Source: Piscirickettsiaceae bacterium
Lineage (GTDB): Bacteria > Pseudomonadota > Gammaproteobacteria > Nitrosococcales > Methylophagaceae
Direction of reading: 5' to 3'
Assembly: GCA_013215825.1 (NCBI GenBank)
Contig: JABSQN010000004.1
Location: forward strand, 310,001 to 374,000
DNA: 64,000 nucleotides
Every line of letters begins with the position of its first letter. Within the stretch, counting starts at the first letter, position 1. Made by a program: the position numbers and the translations under genes. A model generated the notes under the pieces. It made no database searches. It saw only the letters and a program-made list of their open reading frames with translations, and was not told where the DNA came from. Of the stretch, positions 10,114 through 20,460 are shown in pieces.

Positions 10114-10725
10114 ATGAAAAACGTTTTTATTAGCCTATTGTTAATCATTGTTGTTACTGTTGTCTTGATGCTTCTTCCATCAAAACAAGAGTCTGCCCCC
10201 ATGCCCTGGGAAGTAATTATTATGCCCGATGGTAACTCCAAGATATTTGGTATACATTTAGGAACAACAACATACGGCCAAGCCCAACAATCACTGCGTC
10301 AATACGGTGAAACTGCAATTTTTATTCAAGAAGAAAAACCCTCTACTGCTGAAGCCTATTTCAATAGCGTCAATATGGGCGGCTTATCAGCCAAACTTAT
10401 ATTAAATATTTCGGTATCAGATCTACAAATAAAGGAGATGATCTCAGATGCACTTGAGGCACGCCTACAAGACAGTGGCGCACATAAATACACACTAAAT
10501 AACAATGCTAATAAGGATTTAGTTGATGCTGTTGTGACGGCTATCACCTATCTTCCATCAGTGAGGCTAGATGCTCAAATGATAGAGCATCGCTTTGGTC
10601 ATGCAGAACAAATCCAACAAGATCCTAATAATAGCAACACTGAGATTTGGCATTATCCTGCATTAAACCTAAGCATCCAGATCAATGAAAATGAAAAAAC
10701 ACTGATACTGTATCAATTACATTAA
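10114..10725 (+). CDS. Conserved membrane-anchored protein of unknown function
   Basis: I do not recognise a named family. The 203 residues begin with one hydrophobic segment (about 4-22) that could be a signal anchor. A soluble, probably periplasmic, domain follows with FGIHLGTTTYGQAQQSLRQY near residue 45, which recalls bacterial proteins of periplasmic alpha/beta type annotated only as hypothetical. There are no Cys pairs and no catalytic motif. It follows dtd by 28 bases with AGAGAA upstream of ATG and is probably the last gene of pip-dtd. Codon use looks like the neighbours, so it is likely a real gene. Confidence 0.75.
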   Translation: MKNVFISLLLIIVVTVVLMLLPSKQESAPMPWEVIIMPDGNSKIFGIHLGTTTYGQAQQSLRQYGETAIFIQEEKPSTAEAYFNSVNMGGLSAKLILNISVSDLQIKEMISDALEARLQDSGAHKYTLNNNANKDLVDAVVTAITYLPSVRLDAQMIEHRFGHAEQIQQDPNNSNTEIWHYPALNLSIQINENEKTLILYQLH

Positions 10726-11097
10726 GAATAGTAAGTGTAAATAAACAGTGTAGGCCACGACCATTCATCTTGCAGAGTATTTTAATCATCCGAGATGAAG
10801 CAAGGGAAGGTACAGCGTCAAGTAATTTGGATATATTGAGATCTTTATAAGAGTCATCGTTTCTGCCGCTGAACGACAAGAGAGCGAACAGTGAAGAAGA
10901 ATGTTAGGAAAAGCTTAATGTTGCCGTAGAATCATTGAGGTAATAGTTTGTAGCCAGACTCGAGGTGGCGGAGAGCTATGAACATAGGACGGCTGGTGCG
11001 CCGTAGGCGTAAATGATCGCGTTAAGTTTTTGCTGCTTGCTTCGGCTCAGACGCCCAAAACAAGCTATTGAAAAATAGCGACTCCACTGTCATTCCT
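10726..11097. other. Non-coding stretch without recognisable gene
   Basis: About 370 bases with stops in all frames and no protein resemblance that I could find. Composition is locally more GC-rich around 10960-11010 than the flanks, with a small ACGGC/GCCGT hairpin near 10990. It ends in the dispersed repeat at 11098. It may be an eroded gene or an older repeat; nothing more can be supported. Confidence 0.4.
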
Positions 11098-11203
11098 GCG
11101 TTAAAAACAGTCTCAAAAGGCTAATTTACATGAGTAAATTGCGATTTTTCGACTATTTTTTCCTTGTTATGATAAAAAGCACTTATCGTATAAAGGTCTC
11201 ATA
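11098..11203 (-). repeat. ERIC-like intergenic repeat, copy C (inverted orientation)
   Basis: Read on the minus strand this stretch aligns over about 105 bases with copies at 43369-43503 and 41054-41190. Shared blocks are ACGATAAGTG or similar, ATCATAACAAGG, GTCGAAAAA, the central TTTACTCATGTAAA, and GACTGTTTTTAACG. The arms (AATAGTC and GACTGTT) pair around the central palindrome, giving a long imperfect hairpin. The far arm present in copies A and B is missing here. Confidence 0.85.
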
Positions 11204-11208
11204 TTAGC

Positions 11209-14200
11209 TTAAATATACTTCTTATTCTGTTTGACAAAATCACTAAACCTATCAAAATCAAGTGGTTTACTAAAGAAATAGCCCTGTACCGTTTGGCAAC
11301 CATGCTCTTGTAAAAAGGAAAGTTGCTCTTTAGTTTCCACTCCTTCGGCAACCACATCTAATTTCAACCGCCGTGACATTGCCAAAATGGCATCGACAAT
11401 AGCCGCATCATCTTCATCATCATTAATATCACGAATAAATGAACGATCTATTTTTAAAACATTAAGTGGAAATTTCTTTAAGTAAGATAACGATGAATAG
11501 CCAGTACCAAAATCATCAATTGCTAAAGAAATATTCATATCACTGAGTTCATTGAGCGTTGTTACTGCTAATTCAAAATCATCCATCAAAACCGTTTCCG
11601 TTATTTCCAATTCTAAATTAGTAGCATTCATGTTTTTATCCGCCAATAACTGTCGAATAAAACTTGCCAGCTGACCACCCTTAAATTGATGGCCGGATAA
11701 ATTCACTGCCATTAAGAAATTAGGTTCTAGTAATTCTTTTAGCGTCATAAAAACATCACAAGCTTGTTGTAATACGAATTCTCCGACTATCGAAACCAGT
11801 CCAATATCTTCTAAAATAGGGATGAAATCAGCCGGAGATACCTCTCCCCACTCCTTACTACTCCATCGCAATAGCGCTTCAGCACCAACTATTTTGCCTG
11901 TTTCTAAACTAATTTGTGGTTGGAAGTTTAAATAAAATTCATTATTATCAACCGCTCGACGTAAACTATTTTGCATAGCTAACCGTTCTGCTGCTTGCGC
12001 ATTCATTTCTGCAGAATAAAATTGAAAATTATTCCGTCCGCGTTCTTTGGCATAATACATCGCAGCATCTGCGTTACGTAGCAACAAATCAAGATCGCGC
12101 CCATCAATAGGATATAGGCTGATACCAATACTTGGGGTCACCTCAACCGTCATTGTTCCCAGCTCGTATAATTGCGATAACGCATCAAATATCTTTTCTG
12201 CTACTTTAGCAACATACTTCACCGAAGATATATCCTCTAAAATAAGAGTGAATTCATCTCCTCCTAAGCGAGCAACAGTATCCCCTTCTCGTACACAAGA
12301 CTTTAATCTGTCTGCCACTTCACATAATAAAATATCACCAGATTTGTGACCCAGTGAATCATTGATTTGCTTAAAATGATCCAAATCAAGGAAAAACACA
12401 GCTAACTTTGTTGAGTTTCGATGTGCTTTATGGATTGCATGCTCCAAACGGTCATTAAATACTGCACGATTAGCCAATCCCGTCAACGGGTCTAAACTGG
12501 CAAGTTCTCGTAATTCTTCATCTTTTTCACGTTGTGTCGTTATATCTTCAAACAACCAAATACTGCCGTCCTGTGGCTTAGATGGGTCAATCGCCTTGCC
12601 TGATATCAGTCCCCAGAACAGGCTACCATCTTGTCGCACCAGTCTGACTTCACTTACATAATTCTTTCCTTGGGCTAATTCTGCATATCCTTCATCACCT
12701 AATTGATCATATATTTCATCGGATGGATATAAGACTCGTGCCGATTTTCCCTCTATCAATGCCCTATCACATGCAAATAGTTGCTCAAATTTATGATTGA
12801 CTCGCAATATTTTTCTATCTTTAAGAAATGCAATGCCTACCATTGCATTTTCTAAAATAGTATCTAGCTCTGAACTTGTCGTTTTTAAGTCCTTTTCAGC
12901 TTTTTTCCATGCGGAAATATCTGAAATAACACACACCCAAACATCACCACCAATACTTGTAATTCGATTTAATGATAACCACATTGAAAACTGTTGATTA
13001 TTATAGTCTTTGCCAACAAACTCCTGACTCTGCTTTAACCCCCTTTCAATATCACTTAATGTAAAAACATTTTGCTGTTCATCAAAGAAATGAGTTAACT
13101 TTAACCCTACCAATATTGATTCATCGGCTTTTAATATTTTTTCTGCCATTGGATTCGAAGATTCAATCACACCTTCAGATGACAGTGTTAAAATAGCTTC
13201 CGGCACACCTTGTAAAATGGTACTAATATGCTTCTCTCGTAACTGAAGCTCATCCTTAGCGCGATCCAAATCACTGATTAATTTCTGAGTATTAGCAGCA
13301 AATCTATTAAAATCTATTGCCAATGCAGCAAATTCACTTTTACCATTAATCACTTTTAATCGTGTTTCAAACTTTCCTTCTGACAATGCATCCACCGCAC
13401 TTCGTAGTTCTAATAATGGCGTATTAATACGATTAGAAAGCCCTCTCACAAATAAAATCATGCCAAATATAACCATAAGACTTAGCATAATAATGATCAC
13501 GGCTGCATTTTCAGAAATACGTATTGTTCGTATCACCGTCCTCAAACTATTATCACTAACTAACGTTGACAACTCATTAATCTTCGCCATTATCACGTTC
13601 AAAACAATATTGGAATGCTGCTGCTCTAACACAAGTAATTGCGTATTTTTTAACTGTTGAATTCGTAATTGATAAATCGAATTATTGTCATCAACCACAC
13701 TTTGTATTAAACGATGTATTTTCCCTTCTAAATTTCGAGTCATCACCAACAAGTCAGTATGTTTTCGTAATTTTTGTTTTAATTTATTTACATCATAAGT
13801 TAATACAATTTGATGTTGTTTTACTTTGTTATCTCGAATACTACGTAAGTTATCTGTGTTATCAGCTTGCAGGATTTTTTGGGTTAGATTGACAATGTTA
13901 AGTACATTTAATCGTACTGATTGGGCCAGATTCTGGATTTCACTTTGCTCTCCAAAAAGAATACGTTTGACCAACTCATTTGACGCTAATATCGTATTGT
14001 CATTCATCGATAGTCGTATCACACGTTTATCACGACTAACGGCTAAGTTAATTCGCCCCGAAATTGCTTCAACTTCATTCTGAATTTCGGCCTGTAAATT
14101 CTCCAGTTCATCACTCCGATTTTTTAGCCGTTCTTGCATAATATGACGTTGCACAGTCAAATCCCACAGTTTGCTATCAATCTGCAAAAATCGCTGGTAG

Positions 14201-14559
14201 TAATCCAGTAATGAATCGATAATTTTCCTATCTGCGCCTATATCAGGTAGCAATAATGTGATTCGCTGCCAATGTTGCTCGAACTCTGCCTCTAATTTCT
14301 TTCTAGATATTACATTATTAATCGATTCTAAAGATGTTGAGGCCGCTATTTGATTTTGTCTATTAATAAACGCAGCAGAAATTGCACTAATTTGGCGGCT
14401 TGCATCCTCCATAGGTAGCACTTTTTCAGTCACATTACGTTGCGTTTCGGAAAAAACATAATTTGTATAAACTGCCATTATTGCAATAGAAAAAATGGCC
14501 AATATCGTCATCAAAGACCATAATTGGAGTAAATTTTTAATACTCAGCAACTTAAACAT
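11209..14559 (-). CDS. Membrane sensor with HAMP, two PAS, GGDEF and EAL domains
   Basis: Bifunctional cyclic-di-GMP enzyme. Residue order (1116 aa from ATG 14559): TM1 about 10-32, helical periplasmic domain of about 310 residues, TM2 about 350-372, HAMP about 373-425, short coiled coil, PAS about 440-550 and 560-670, GGDEF about 680-840, EAL about 860-1110. The cyclase motif RLGGDEF is intact, with the RxxD inhibitory site (REGD) five residues before it. The EAL half keeps AEALLRW, LEITETVLM, IDDFGTGYSSL and VAEGVET, so both activities look possible. A TTG at 14598 is in frame, but ATG 14559 lies two bases after the stop of the binding-protein gene and is preferred. The binding protein is the likely ligand receptor. 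Confidence 0.93.
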   Translation of the reverse strand: MFKLLSIKNLLQLWSLMTILAIFSIAIMAVYTNYVFSETQRNVTEKVLPMEDASRQISAISAAFINRQNQIAASTSLESINNVISRKKLEAEFEQHWQRITLLLPDIGADRKIIDSLLDYYQRFLQIDSKLWDLTVQRHIMQERLKNRSDELENLQAEIQNEVEAISGRINLAVSRDKRVIRLSMNDNTILASNELVKRILFGEQSEIQNLAQSVRLNVLNIVNLTQKILQADNTDNLRSIRDNKVKQHQIVLTYDVNKLKQKLRKHTDLLVMTRNLEGKIHRLIQSVVDDNNSIYQLRIQQLKNTQLLVLEQQHSNIVLNVIMAKINELSTLVSDNSLRTVIRTIRISENAAVIIIMLSLMVIFGMILFVRGLSNRINTPLLELRSAVDALSEGKFETRLKVINGKSEFAALAIDFNRFAANTQKLISDLDRAKDELQLREKHISTILQGVPEAILTLSSEGVIESSNPMAEKILKADESILVGLKLTHFFDEQQNVFTLSDIERGLKQSQEFVGKDYNNQQFSMWLSLNRITSIGGDVWVCVISDISAWKKAEKDLKTTSSELDTILENAMVGIAFLKDRKILRVNHKFEQLFACDRALIEGKSARVLYPSDEIYDQLGDEGYAELAQGKNYVSEVRLVRQDGSLFWGLISGKAIDPSKPQDGSIWLFEDITTQREKDEELRELASLDPLTGLANRAVFNDRLEHAIHKAHRNSTKLAVFFLDLDHFKQINDSLGHKSGDILLCEVADRLKSCVREGDTVARLGGDEFTLILEDISSVKYVAKVAEKIFDALSQLYELGTMTVEVTPSIGISLYPIDGRDLDLLLRNADAAMYYAKERGRNNFQFYSAEMNAQAAERLAMQNSLRRAVDNNEFYLNFQPQISLETGKIVGAEALLRWSSKEWGEVSPADFIPILEDIGLVSIVGEFVLQQACDVFMTLKELLEPNFLMAVNLSGHQFKGGQLASFIRQLLADKNMNATNLELEITETVLMDDFELAVTTLNELSDMNISLAIDDFGTGYSSLSYLKKFPLNVLKIDRSFIRDINDDEDDAAIVDAILAMSRRLKLDVVAEGVETKEQLSFLQEHGCQTVQGYFFSKPLDFDRFSDFVKQNKKYI

Positions 14560-14561
14560 CG

Positions 14562-15734
14562 TTAAGGATTTCCAGCAGTGGACGATAACATTTTCCAATC
14601 TAGTGATTTAAACTCACCTAAAACCAGATAGCTTGTCCATAAATTATGTATGGCTTGATGCTCGGTTTCATCATAAAAAATATCCCAGCCCAGCCCTATA
14701 TCAATACCCTTTATAGATTCCAAACCATCGATAATACTTTCACTATCAATCTTCCCTGTGATATTAAGCAATCCTCGGTGGAATATTTTTGCAACGATAA
14801 AGCCTTCAAAAGAGACTTCGTTAGGTACTCTTGAATCGTCCAATTCGCGCATTGCTGATATATATTCATCAATAATCGTAAGATTAGCATCGAGGCTAGG
14901 TACAACCTGTGTCACGATAACCTTGTTTGTATTTTCGGCTAATGTATTCTTTAGTGATGTACTACCCACAAAGGATAGATTAAGAAACCAAATATCCGGT
15001 AATTCTTTTTTTAGTAATGTAATAAACTTTGCTGAAGGCGCATAACTGCCCGCCATAATGACGGCTTTAGGTGTGATATCTGCATCTAGTAATGTCGCCA
15101 CAGCATCTTCAACATTCAGCGTGTTTCTCGTATAACGGCCATGAATAAGAGTATCTGTATTATTAAAACCGTAAGTATGCAAGGCATTAACAGCACCTTG
15201 ATAGGCTGCATCACCATAACCATCTCGTTGGGTGAAAAATGCAATTTCTGTTGGCACGATACCAGCCTGTAATAAGCCAATAATCATCTCTGTTGTTTCT
15301 TCGGCATAACTCGGGCGATAATTAATAACATATCGACTTGTGGGACTTGCTCGCAATACATCCCCACCAGAAAAAGCACCAAATAATAGGATCTTATTTT
15401 CTTCCGCAATAGGAACTGTAACGATTGCCGTGGGAGTGCCCACATTGCCAATAACGGCAACGACGTTATCATGCTCAATCAGATGACGCATATTTAATGC
15501 GGCATGTTCTGGCTCATAACCATCATCTCGAACAATCAATTCTAACTGTTGTCCCTGTACACCGCCATTATCATTAATATACTTAAAATAACTTTCAATG
15601 CCAGCACGCATATCAATGCCAAGAGCAGCCGCGGGACCCGTTAATGCAGTGGTCATACCCACTTTTAGATTCTCTGCTGTCCATGCTGGCAAAGAACAGC
15701 AAAAAAAACTGACCAATAAAATATGCTTAATCAT
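14562..15734 (-). CDS. Periplasmic binding protein (LivK/Peripla_BP_6 type), probable receptor for the GGDEF/EAL sensor
   Basis: Type I periplasmic ligand-binding protein of 390 residues. A signal peptide ends near CCSLPAWTA, followed by LKVGMTTALTGPAAALGIDMRAGIE, typical of branched-chain amino-acid or urea/amide receptors. Two lobes continue to the C-terminus. No permease or ATPase genes are near. Its start overlaps ccoS by 8 bases and its stop is two bases from the sensor ATG. By analogy with TorT/TorS, LuxP/LuxQ and NspS/MbaA, it probably reports a small ligand to the downstream sensor. The ligand is unknown. Confidence 0.88.
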   Translation of the reverse strand: MIKHILLVSFFCCSLPAWTAENLKVGMTTALTGPAAALGIDMRAGIESYFKYINDNGGVQGQQLELIVRDDGYEPEHAALNMRHLIEHDNVVAVIGNVGTPTAIVTVPIAEENKILLFGAFSGGDVLRASPTSRYVINYRPSYAEETTEMIIGLLQAGIVPTEIAFFTQRDGYGDAAYQGAVNALHTYGFNNTDTLIHGRYTRNTLNVEDAVATLLDADITPKAVIMAGSYAPSAKFITLLKKELPDIWFLNLSFVGSTSLKNTLAENTNKVIVTQVVPSLDANLTIIDEYISAMRELDDSRVPNEVSFEGFIVAKIFHRGLLNITGKIDSESIIDGLESIKGIDIGLGWDIFYDETEHQAIHNLWTSYLVLGEFKSLDWKMLSSTAGNP

Positions 15735-15918
15735 CTTTTATTATCGAATCCTTCTTAATGGCATCACTCGTCACCATCTGTTCATCATCCATTAATATTC
15801 TATTTGCAGCGCCATCCATATCATCATATTGACCGCTCTTAACCGCCCAAAAGAAGATAGCGACACCTATCATGCCAAGTAATAACATTCCCGGCAATAA
15901 TCCATAAATCACATCCAT
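15727..15918 (-). CDS. ccoS: cbb3 oxidase maturation protein CcoS
   Basis: Short single-span inner-membrane protein (63 aa) required for cofactor insertion into cbb3 oxidase. The N-terminal hydrophobic span (LLPGMLLLGMIGVAIFFWAV) is followed by the family signature KSGQYDDMDGAANRIL. The tail of about 20 residues is longer than in many homologues. It is 4 bases after ccoI and overlaps the following binding-protein gene. Confidence 0.93.
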   Translation of the reverse strand: MDVIYGLLPGMLLLGMIGVAIFFWAVKSGQYDDMDGAANRILMDDEQMVTSDAIKKDSIIKDD

Positions 15919-15922
15919 TTAA

Positions 15923-18355
15923 CTATTCCTTAAAGAATCGTTTTAGTCTAGCGGCATTGGCAATAACTAGCAATGAACTTATCGGCATTGTTATCGCCGC
16001 GATAAGTGGATTAACCAATGACATCATTGCTAGCGGTACCATAATAATATTATATGAAATGGATAATACAATATTCTGCTTAATAGTATGTAATGTTTGA
16101 CACGCTAAATCTCTTGCATCAACAACCTTATATAACTCATTGTGTGACAAGATAATATCAGCACTTTCTATCGATACATCCGTACCCGATGCCAGTGCAA
16201 TACCCACATCAGCCTGAATTAGCGCAGGAGAGTCATTAACACCATCGCCCACCATAGCAACAATAGCTCCCTGTTGTTGTAAGGCTTTCACCACATTGAC
16301 TTTATCTTTTGGCAACACCTCGGCATAGCGATCAACATTACCCAGCTCTGCCGTTATCGCTGTAACAACAGGTTCTCTATCACCACTAAGAATGGTAATC
16401 GCAAGGCCCTGTTGCTGTAAATGTTTTATCATTGCTTTAACATCTGAACGTAGCTGATCAGCTAAACTAATGACACCCAAAACCTCATTTTCAATAGCAA
16501 TAAAAACACAACTACTTCCCTGCTGTTCATACTCAAACACGTGAGATATCAGAGTTTCAGGAACCAATAAATTTTTCTCTGATAACCATGATTGTGTACC
16601 AACAATAACCTTCTTATTATCAACAATAGCCTGTACACCTTGACCTGCTGATGATAAAAAGCCGCTTATTGCTACTGATTTCAAACCTCTGTCTAATGCC
16701 GCTTGTACTATTGCTTTAGCAACAGCATGTTCAGATTTCTGTTCGACAGAAGATGCAATAGTCAGCAAGTATTCATCGGATAAGCCAGAAATAGTTTTAA
16801 TCGCAACAACACGCAATTTGCCCTCTGTTATCGTTCCGGTTTTATCAAATACAAAATGTGTCACTTGTGATAATAATTCTAGGGCAGCACCTTGCTTCAC
16901 CAAAATTCCATGATGCGCACCAATACCAGTGGCAACAGCAACCGACATAGGTGTAGCCAAGCCAAAAGCACATGGACATGTAATGATAAGAACTGATGTC
17001 GCAGCTAATAGAGCCTGTTCAAAATCAAACTGTAACCAATAAAAGAAGGTTGCAGTCGCTAACGCTAAAGTAATCACGACAAACCAAGGTACAATTCTAT
17101 CAGCAATACATTGGATAGGCGCTTTAGAAGCTTGTGCGTCTTCCATCAATGTCACAATTTTGGCTAATGCGGTACCTCGTAATACATATTCGGCTTTCAC
17201 CGTGAATGCACCGTCACTATTAATACTGCCTGCAATAACAGAATCATCCACTTTTTTCAGCACCGCAACAGACTCTCCCGTCAGCATTGATTCATCGACT
17301 GCACTCTGTCCATCGACGATTACGCCATCTACTGGTATTTTTTCACCCGGCTTAACAAGTAACAAGTCCCCCACAACAACTGAACGAATAGGTCTGATTG
17401 TAGGCTGACCATCGACAAGAACAGTTGCTAGTTTAGGCTGTAATTCTAATAGCCGCGTTGTTGCTGATAATGCTTCACGCTTTGAAACAGCTTCAAGATA
17501 ACGTCCGACCAAAATAACAAATAAGAAATTAACAACCGTATCAAAATAAACATCACCATTCACAGAACCAGTTGCCGTTATATAAGTTGAATAACTATAA
17601 GTTGCTGTTGCACCAATCGCAATAGGCAGATCCATCGTCAAATAACGATGACGTAGACCTAATAGCGCATTACGTAGAAAAGGATAGCCCGCATACAGTA
17701 ATGTTGGTGTTGCAATAATAAAACCGATCCAATGAAACCAGTTCCTAAACTCACCATCCTCTGCACCACTATAAAGTGCAATTGAAATCCACAGTAAATT
17801 CATCATGGCAAAACCAGCAAAGGCCATTCGATAAAGTAAGCCTCTGTGTTTTTTAGCCAGTGCACCTTCTGCTATATCAGGGTCAAAAGGAACAGCAATA
17901 TAGCCAATTTGTGCCAACTTATTAAGAATAGTTGATAATGGGCTATGGCTATTGTCCCATTTCAATCGTAATTGTTTTGTCGTCAAGTTGACGTTAGCAG
18001 AAATAACACCTTTTTGATTCGCTAGAGAATGTTCAATTAACCACACACAAGCAGCACAGTGAATACCGTCAACTAATAACTGTATTGTTCGCGTGTCACC
18101 ATCAATACCAACATAATCAGCTTGCACCTCATCGAGATCATAGGAATTAAACTCTGATTTCTGTTCAGGTGGCGGTGCTAACTGGCTTCCCTCTGGTGTT
18201 TTCTGATAAAACCCTTGAAGACCTGCAGCATATATAGTTTGACAAACGGTTTGGCAAGAAAAACAACAAAACTCTTGTTTTTCACCCGCAACATCAGCAG
18301 AAAAATCAGTGGCATTGTCAACAGGCAAGCTGCAGTGATAACACGTTATAGACAT
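15923..18355 (-). CDS. ccoI: Copper-translocating P1B-type ATPase CcoI/FixI
   Basis: Exports Cu to the periplasm for the CuB site of cbb3 oxidase. The 810 residues carry an N-terminal Cys-rich CYHC...CCFSC module (about 5-40), an HMA domain with GIHCAACVW (about 93-101), eight membrane spans, and the transport motif TCPCAFG. The phosphorylation site DKTGTITEG and hinge [10 protein letters not shown] are intact. The usual SEHP motif of the nucleotide domain reads SEHA here, a small deviation. It sits between ccoH (57-base gap) and ccoS. Confidence 0.95.
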   Translation of the reverse strand: MSITCYHCSLPVDNATDFSADVAGEKQEFCCFSCQTVCQTIYAAGLQGFYQKTPEGSQLAPPPEQKSEFNSYDLDEVQADYVGIDGDTRTIQLLVDGIHCAACVWLIEHSLANQKGVISANVNLTTKQLRLKWDNSHSPLSTILNKLAQIGYIAVPFDPDIAEGALAKKHRGLLYRMAFAGFAMMNLLWISIALYSGAEDGEFRNWFHWIGFIIATPTLLYAGYPFLRNALLGLRHRYLTMDLPIAIGATATYSYSTYITATGSVNGDVYFDTVVNFLFVILVGRYLEAVSKREALSATTRLLELQPKLATVLVDGQPTIRPIRSVVVGDLLLVKPGEKIPVDGVIVDGQSAVDESMLTGESVAVLKKVDDSVIAGSINSDGAFTVKAEYVLRGTALAKIVTLMEDAQASKAPIQCIADRIVPWFVVITLALATATFFYWLQFDFEQALLAATSVLIITCPCAFGLATPMSVAVATGIGAHHGILVKQGAALELLSQVTHFVFDKTGTITEGKLRVVAIKTISGLSDEYLLTIASSVEQKSEHAVAKAIVQAALDRGLKSVAISGFLSSAGQGVQAIVDNKKVIVGTQSWLSEKNLLVPETLISHVFEYEQQGSSCVFIAIENEVLGVISLADQLRSDVKAMIKHLQQQGLAITILSGDREPVVTAITAELGNVDRYAEVLPKDKVNVVKALQQQGAIVAMVGDGVNDSPALIQADVGIALASGTDVSIESADIILSHNELYKVVDARDLACQTLHTIKQNIVLSISYNIIMVPLAMMSLVNPLIAAITMPISSLLVIANAARLKRFFKE

Positions 18356-18412
18356 GACTTTAAAACTTTACTTAATAATAAATCACCTTATATCAAGGTG
18401 ACTAATTAATTG

Positions 18413-18916
18413 TTATGGCGAAATAGTGACACGTTTAGTCACTAAAAACTCTTGTTCACCTTGCTTCGCCACCACAATCAAATCCCAAATACCCGGTAAG
18501 CTAAAGCTCATCTCAGCACTGTATAAACCAGGTGATTTTTTAATCATTTCCCCTGAGAAATCAGCATTAGCATCTGATGGTCTATACGCATTAATAGTGA
18601 CAATATCTAATTCCAGATTAACCGAGTTTCTACCTTGAATAAGCACCTCATACGCTTGCTTCTGGTTAACTCGCGTTGCTACAGGAATCATCAACACTCC
18701 CGTCCATCCTAGTGCTTTTTCTTGTTCAATTCGTTTCTGTGTATCTTCGTAACGTTTTCCACGTTCATAAAAATCAGGGACAACTAAGCTAGGTGGATTC
18801 TTAAATGCTTGATAGATAAAGATTCCATTTACCGTTATAAATGTCATGACAAACAATATAATTCCCAATACCCACGGATTTTTCAGTGCTTCATTATTAC
18901 TTTGTGAAATATTCAT
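18413..18916 (-). CDS. ccoH: cbb3 oxidase assembly protein CcoH/FixH
   Basis: Assembly factor that stabilises the CcoNOP complex. 167 residues with one N-terminal membrane span (WVLGIILFVMTFITVNGIFIYQAF) and a periplasmic FixH domain with the typical PPSLVVPDFYERGKRYE. It follows ccoG by 7 bases in the ccoGHIS operon. Confidence 0.92.
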   Translation of the reverse strand: MNISQSNNEALKNPWVLGIILFVMTFITVNGIFIYQAFKNPPSLVVPDFYERGKRYEDTQKRIEQEKALGWTGVLMIPVATRVNQKQAYEVLIQGRNSVNLELDIVTINAYRPSDANADFSGEMIKKSPGLYSAEMSFSLPGIWDLIVVAKQGEQEFLVTKRVTISP

Positions 18917-18923
18917 TATTTTC

Positions 18924-20342
18924 CTATTTCTTTGGACCTATAAACATACTTTTATAATATACATTTATAGTAGAATTTATAGCCTTACCTCTAAATATAA
19001 TGGGGGTAGGCTCTGCTTTTGCGTATCCTTCTGGCACTCTTACTAATGCAGTAACCGGAATGACCTTTCCTGGCTCCACTGTTATTTCTGTCAAACCATG
19101 TAATACAGCACCTTCAAGACCTTCTATACTAAATTTAATGGTCAATGTTTCTTTCGTTTTATTTAATAATTTAATCGTATATTTATTTTGAATCGAACCA
19201 TCACTTAACTGTACAAATAGAGGTTGCCGAGAATGCACCACTTTAAATTCCGTCGGTGATAAATTCATAAATCCATTAATAATAGCGGCCACAGAAAGTA
19301 ATAAAATAAAGCCATATACATAAATACGAAAACGTTTATATAGGGGGATTGATGGTGCATTATGATGCAATTCCTTATACGACGCATAACGAATCAAACC
19401 GTGTGGTTGCTTAACCTTATCCATAACGCTGTCACAGGCATCAATACAAATTCCGCAAGTTATACACCCTTCTTGCTGACCCTTTCGTATATCAATACCG
19501 GTAGGACAAACCGCCACACACACATTACAATCAATACAACTGCCCGTAGCAGAATTATCCTGACCTTTTTTTATTCTGCCACGAGGTTCACCGCGTTCCG
19601 CATCATAGGATGGTAATAATGTATCTTGATCATACATTACAGCTTGCAAGCGAGCATAAGGACATAGCCAGAAACACACCTGTTCTCGCATAAATCCTGC
19701 AAAAAGGTAGGTGCCACCGGTAAATGTAGCGATAATAATCAATGCTGTTGATGATACCTGCAACGAAAACAAGTCAATCCACAGCTGATAAATATCGGTA
19801 AACCAAGCCACAAAAGCAACGCCAGTTAATATACCAATCAATAGCCATAAACTATGTTTGATTACTTTTCGAACAAACTTATCTAATGACCCCGGTGCAT
19901 TATTGAATTTTTTCGCTTTTTGTGGCGTATTTCCTTCAAGCTTTGCTTCAATAAAGGTATAAATATCAGTCCATACTGTTTGAAAACAAAAATACCCGCA
20001 AAAAACACGTCCCGCAATGCTTGTTACCGTTGCTAATAAAATAGCAAAAAATAACATCGTTAGAGATAACATCCAAATATCTTGAGGATAGATAGTAATC
20101 TGGAAGATATTGAACTGACGATTCGGCAAGTCAAATAAAATTGCCTGACGATCATCCCAACGTAGATATGGACCTAAAAAAAAAGGGATCCAAACAGACA
20201 TGCCGATCCACTTTAAGCGGCGAAACTTACCTGCAATACGCTTCGCAACAATTTTAATGCCACCCGCATTGACTTCCCATTCTGAGACATCCTCATAGAG
20301 GTCATCTACATTATTAGTTATCTTATCTAATTCATCACTCAC
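18924..20342 (-). CDS. ccoG: cbb3 accessory protein CcoG/RdxA/FixG
   Basis: Membrane iron-sulfur protein that reduces Cu2+ for oxidase assembly. 472 residues: five or so membrane spans, the GYFCFQTVWTDIYTFIE signature, two 4Fe-4S motifs (CIDCNVCVAVCPTG and CITCGICIDACD, about residues 265-310), and a C-terminal immunoglobulin-like periplasmic domain. It opens the ccoGHIS unit right after a terminator that closes the upstream ccoNOQP transcript. Confidence 0.95.
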   Translation of the reverse strand: MSDELDKITNNVDDLYEDVSEWEVNAGGIKIVAKRIAGKFRRLKWIGMSVWIPFFLGPYLRWDDRQAILFDLPNRQFNIFQITIYPQDIWMLSLTMLFFAILLATVTSIAGRVFCGYFCFQTVWTDIYTFIEAKLEGNTPQKAKKFNNAPGSLDKFVRKVIKHSLWLLIGILTGVAFVAWFTDIYQLWIDLFSLQVSSTALIIIATFTGGTYLFAGFMREQVCFWLCPYARLQAVMYDQDTLLPSYDAERGEPRGRIKKGQDNSATGSCIDCNVCVAVCPTGIDIRKGQQEGCITCGICIDACDSVMDKVKQPHGLIRYASYKELHHNAPSIPLYKRFRIYVYGFILLLSVAAIINGFMNLSPTEFKVVHSRQPLFVQLSDGSIQNKYTIKLLNKTKETLTIKFSIEGLEGAVLHGLTEITVEPGKVIPVTALVRVPEGYAKAEPTPIIFRGKAINSTINVYYKSMFIGPKK

Positions 20343-20412
20343 AAGGTATTTCCTAGCTATATCTTATTATCATGGAATTATACCATGCCTTACATCGGAC
20401 TCATTTGACCAT

Positions 20413-20443
20413 AAAAAAGCCGACGCAAAGTCGGCTTTTTTTT
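20413..20443 (-). terminator. Terminator between the ccoNOQP transcript and ccoG
   Basis: GCCGAC (20419-20424) and GTCGGC (20430-20435) form a 6-bp stem extended by A and T runs, loop GCAAA. On the minus strand the stem is followed by six T, fitting termination after the small gene at 20461. Confidence 0.92.
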
Positions 20444-20460
20444 AAAATTAATGTTAAGCC

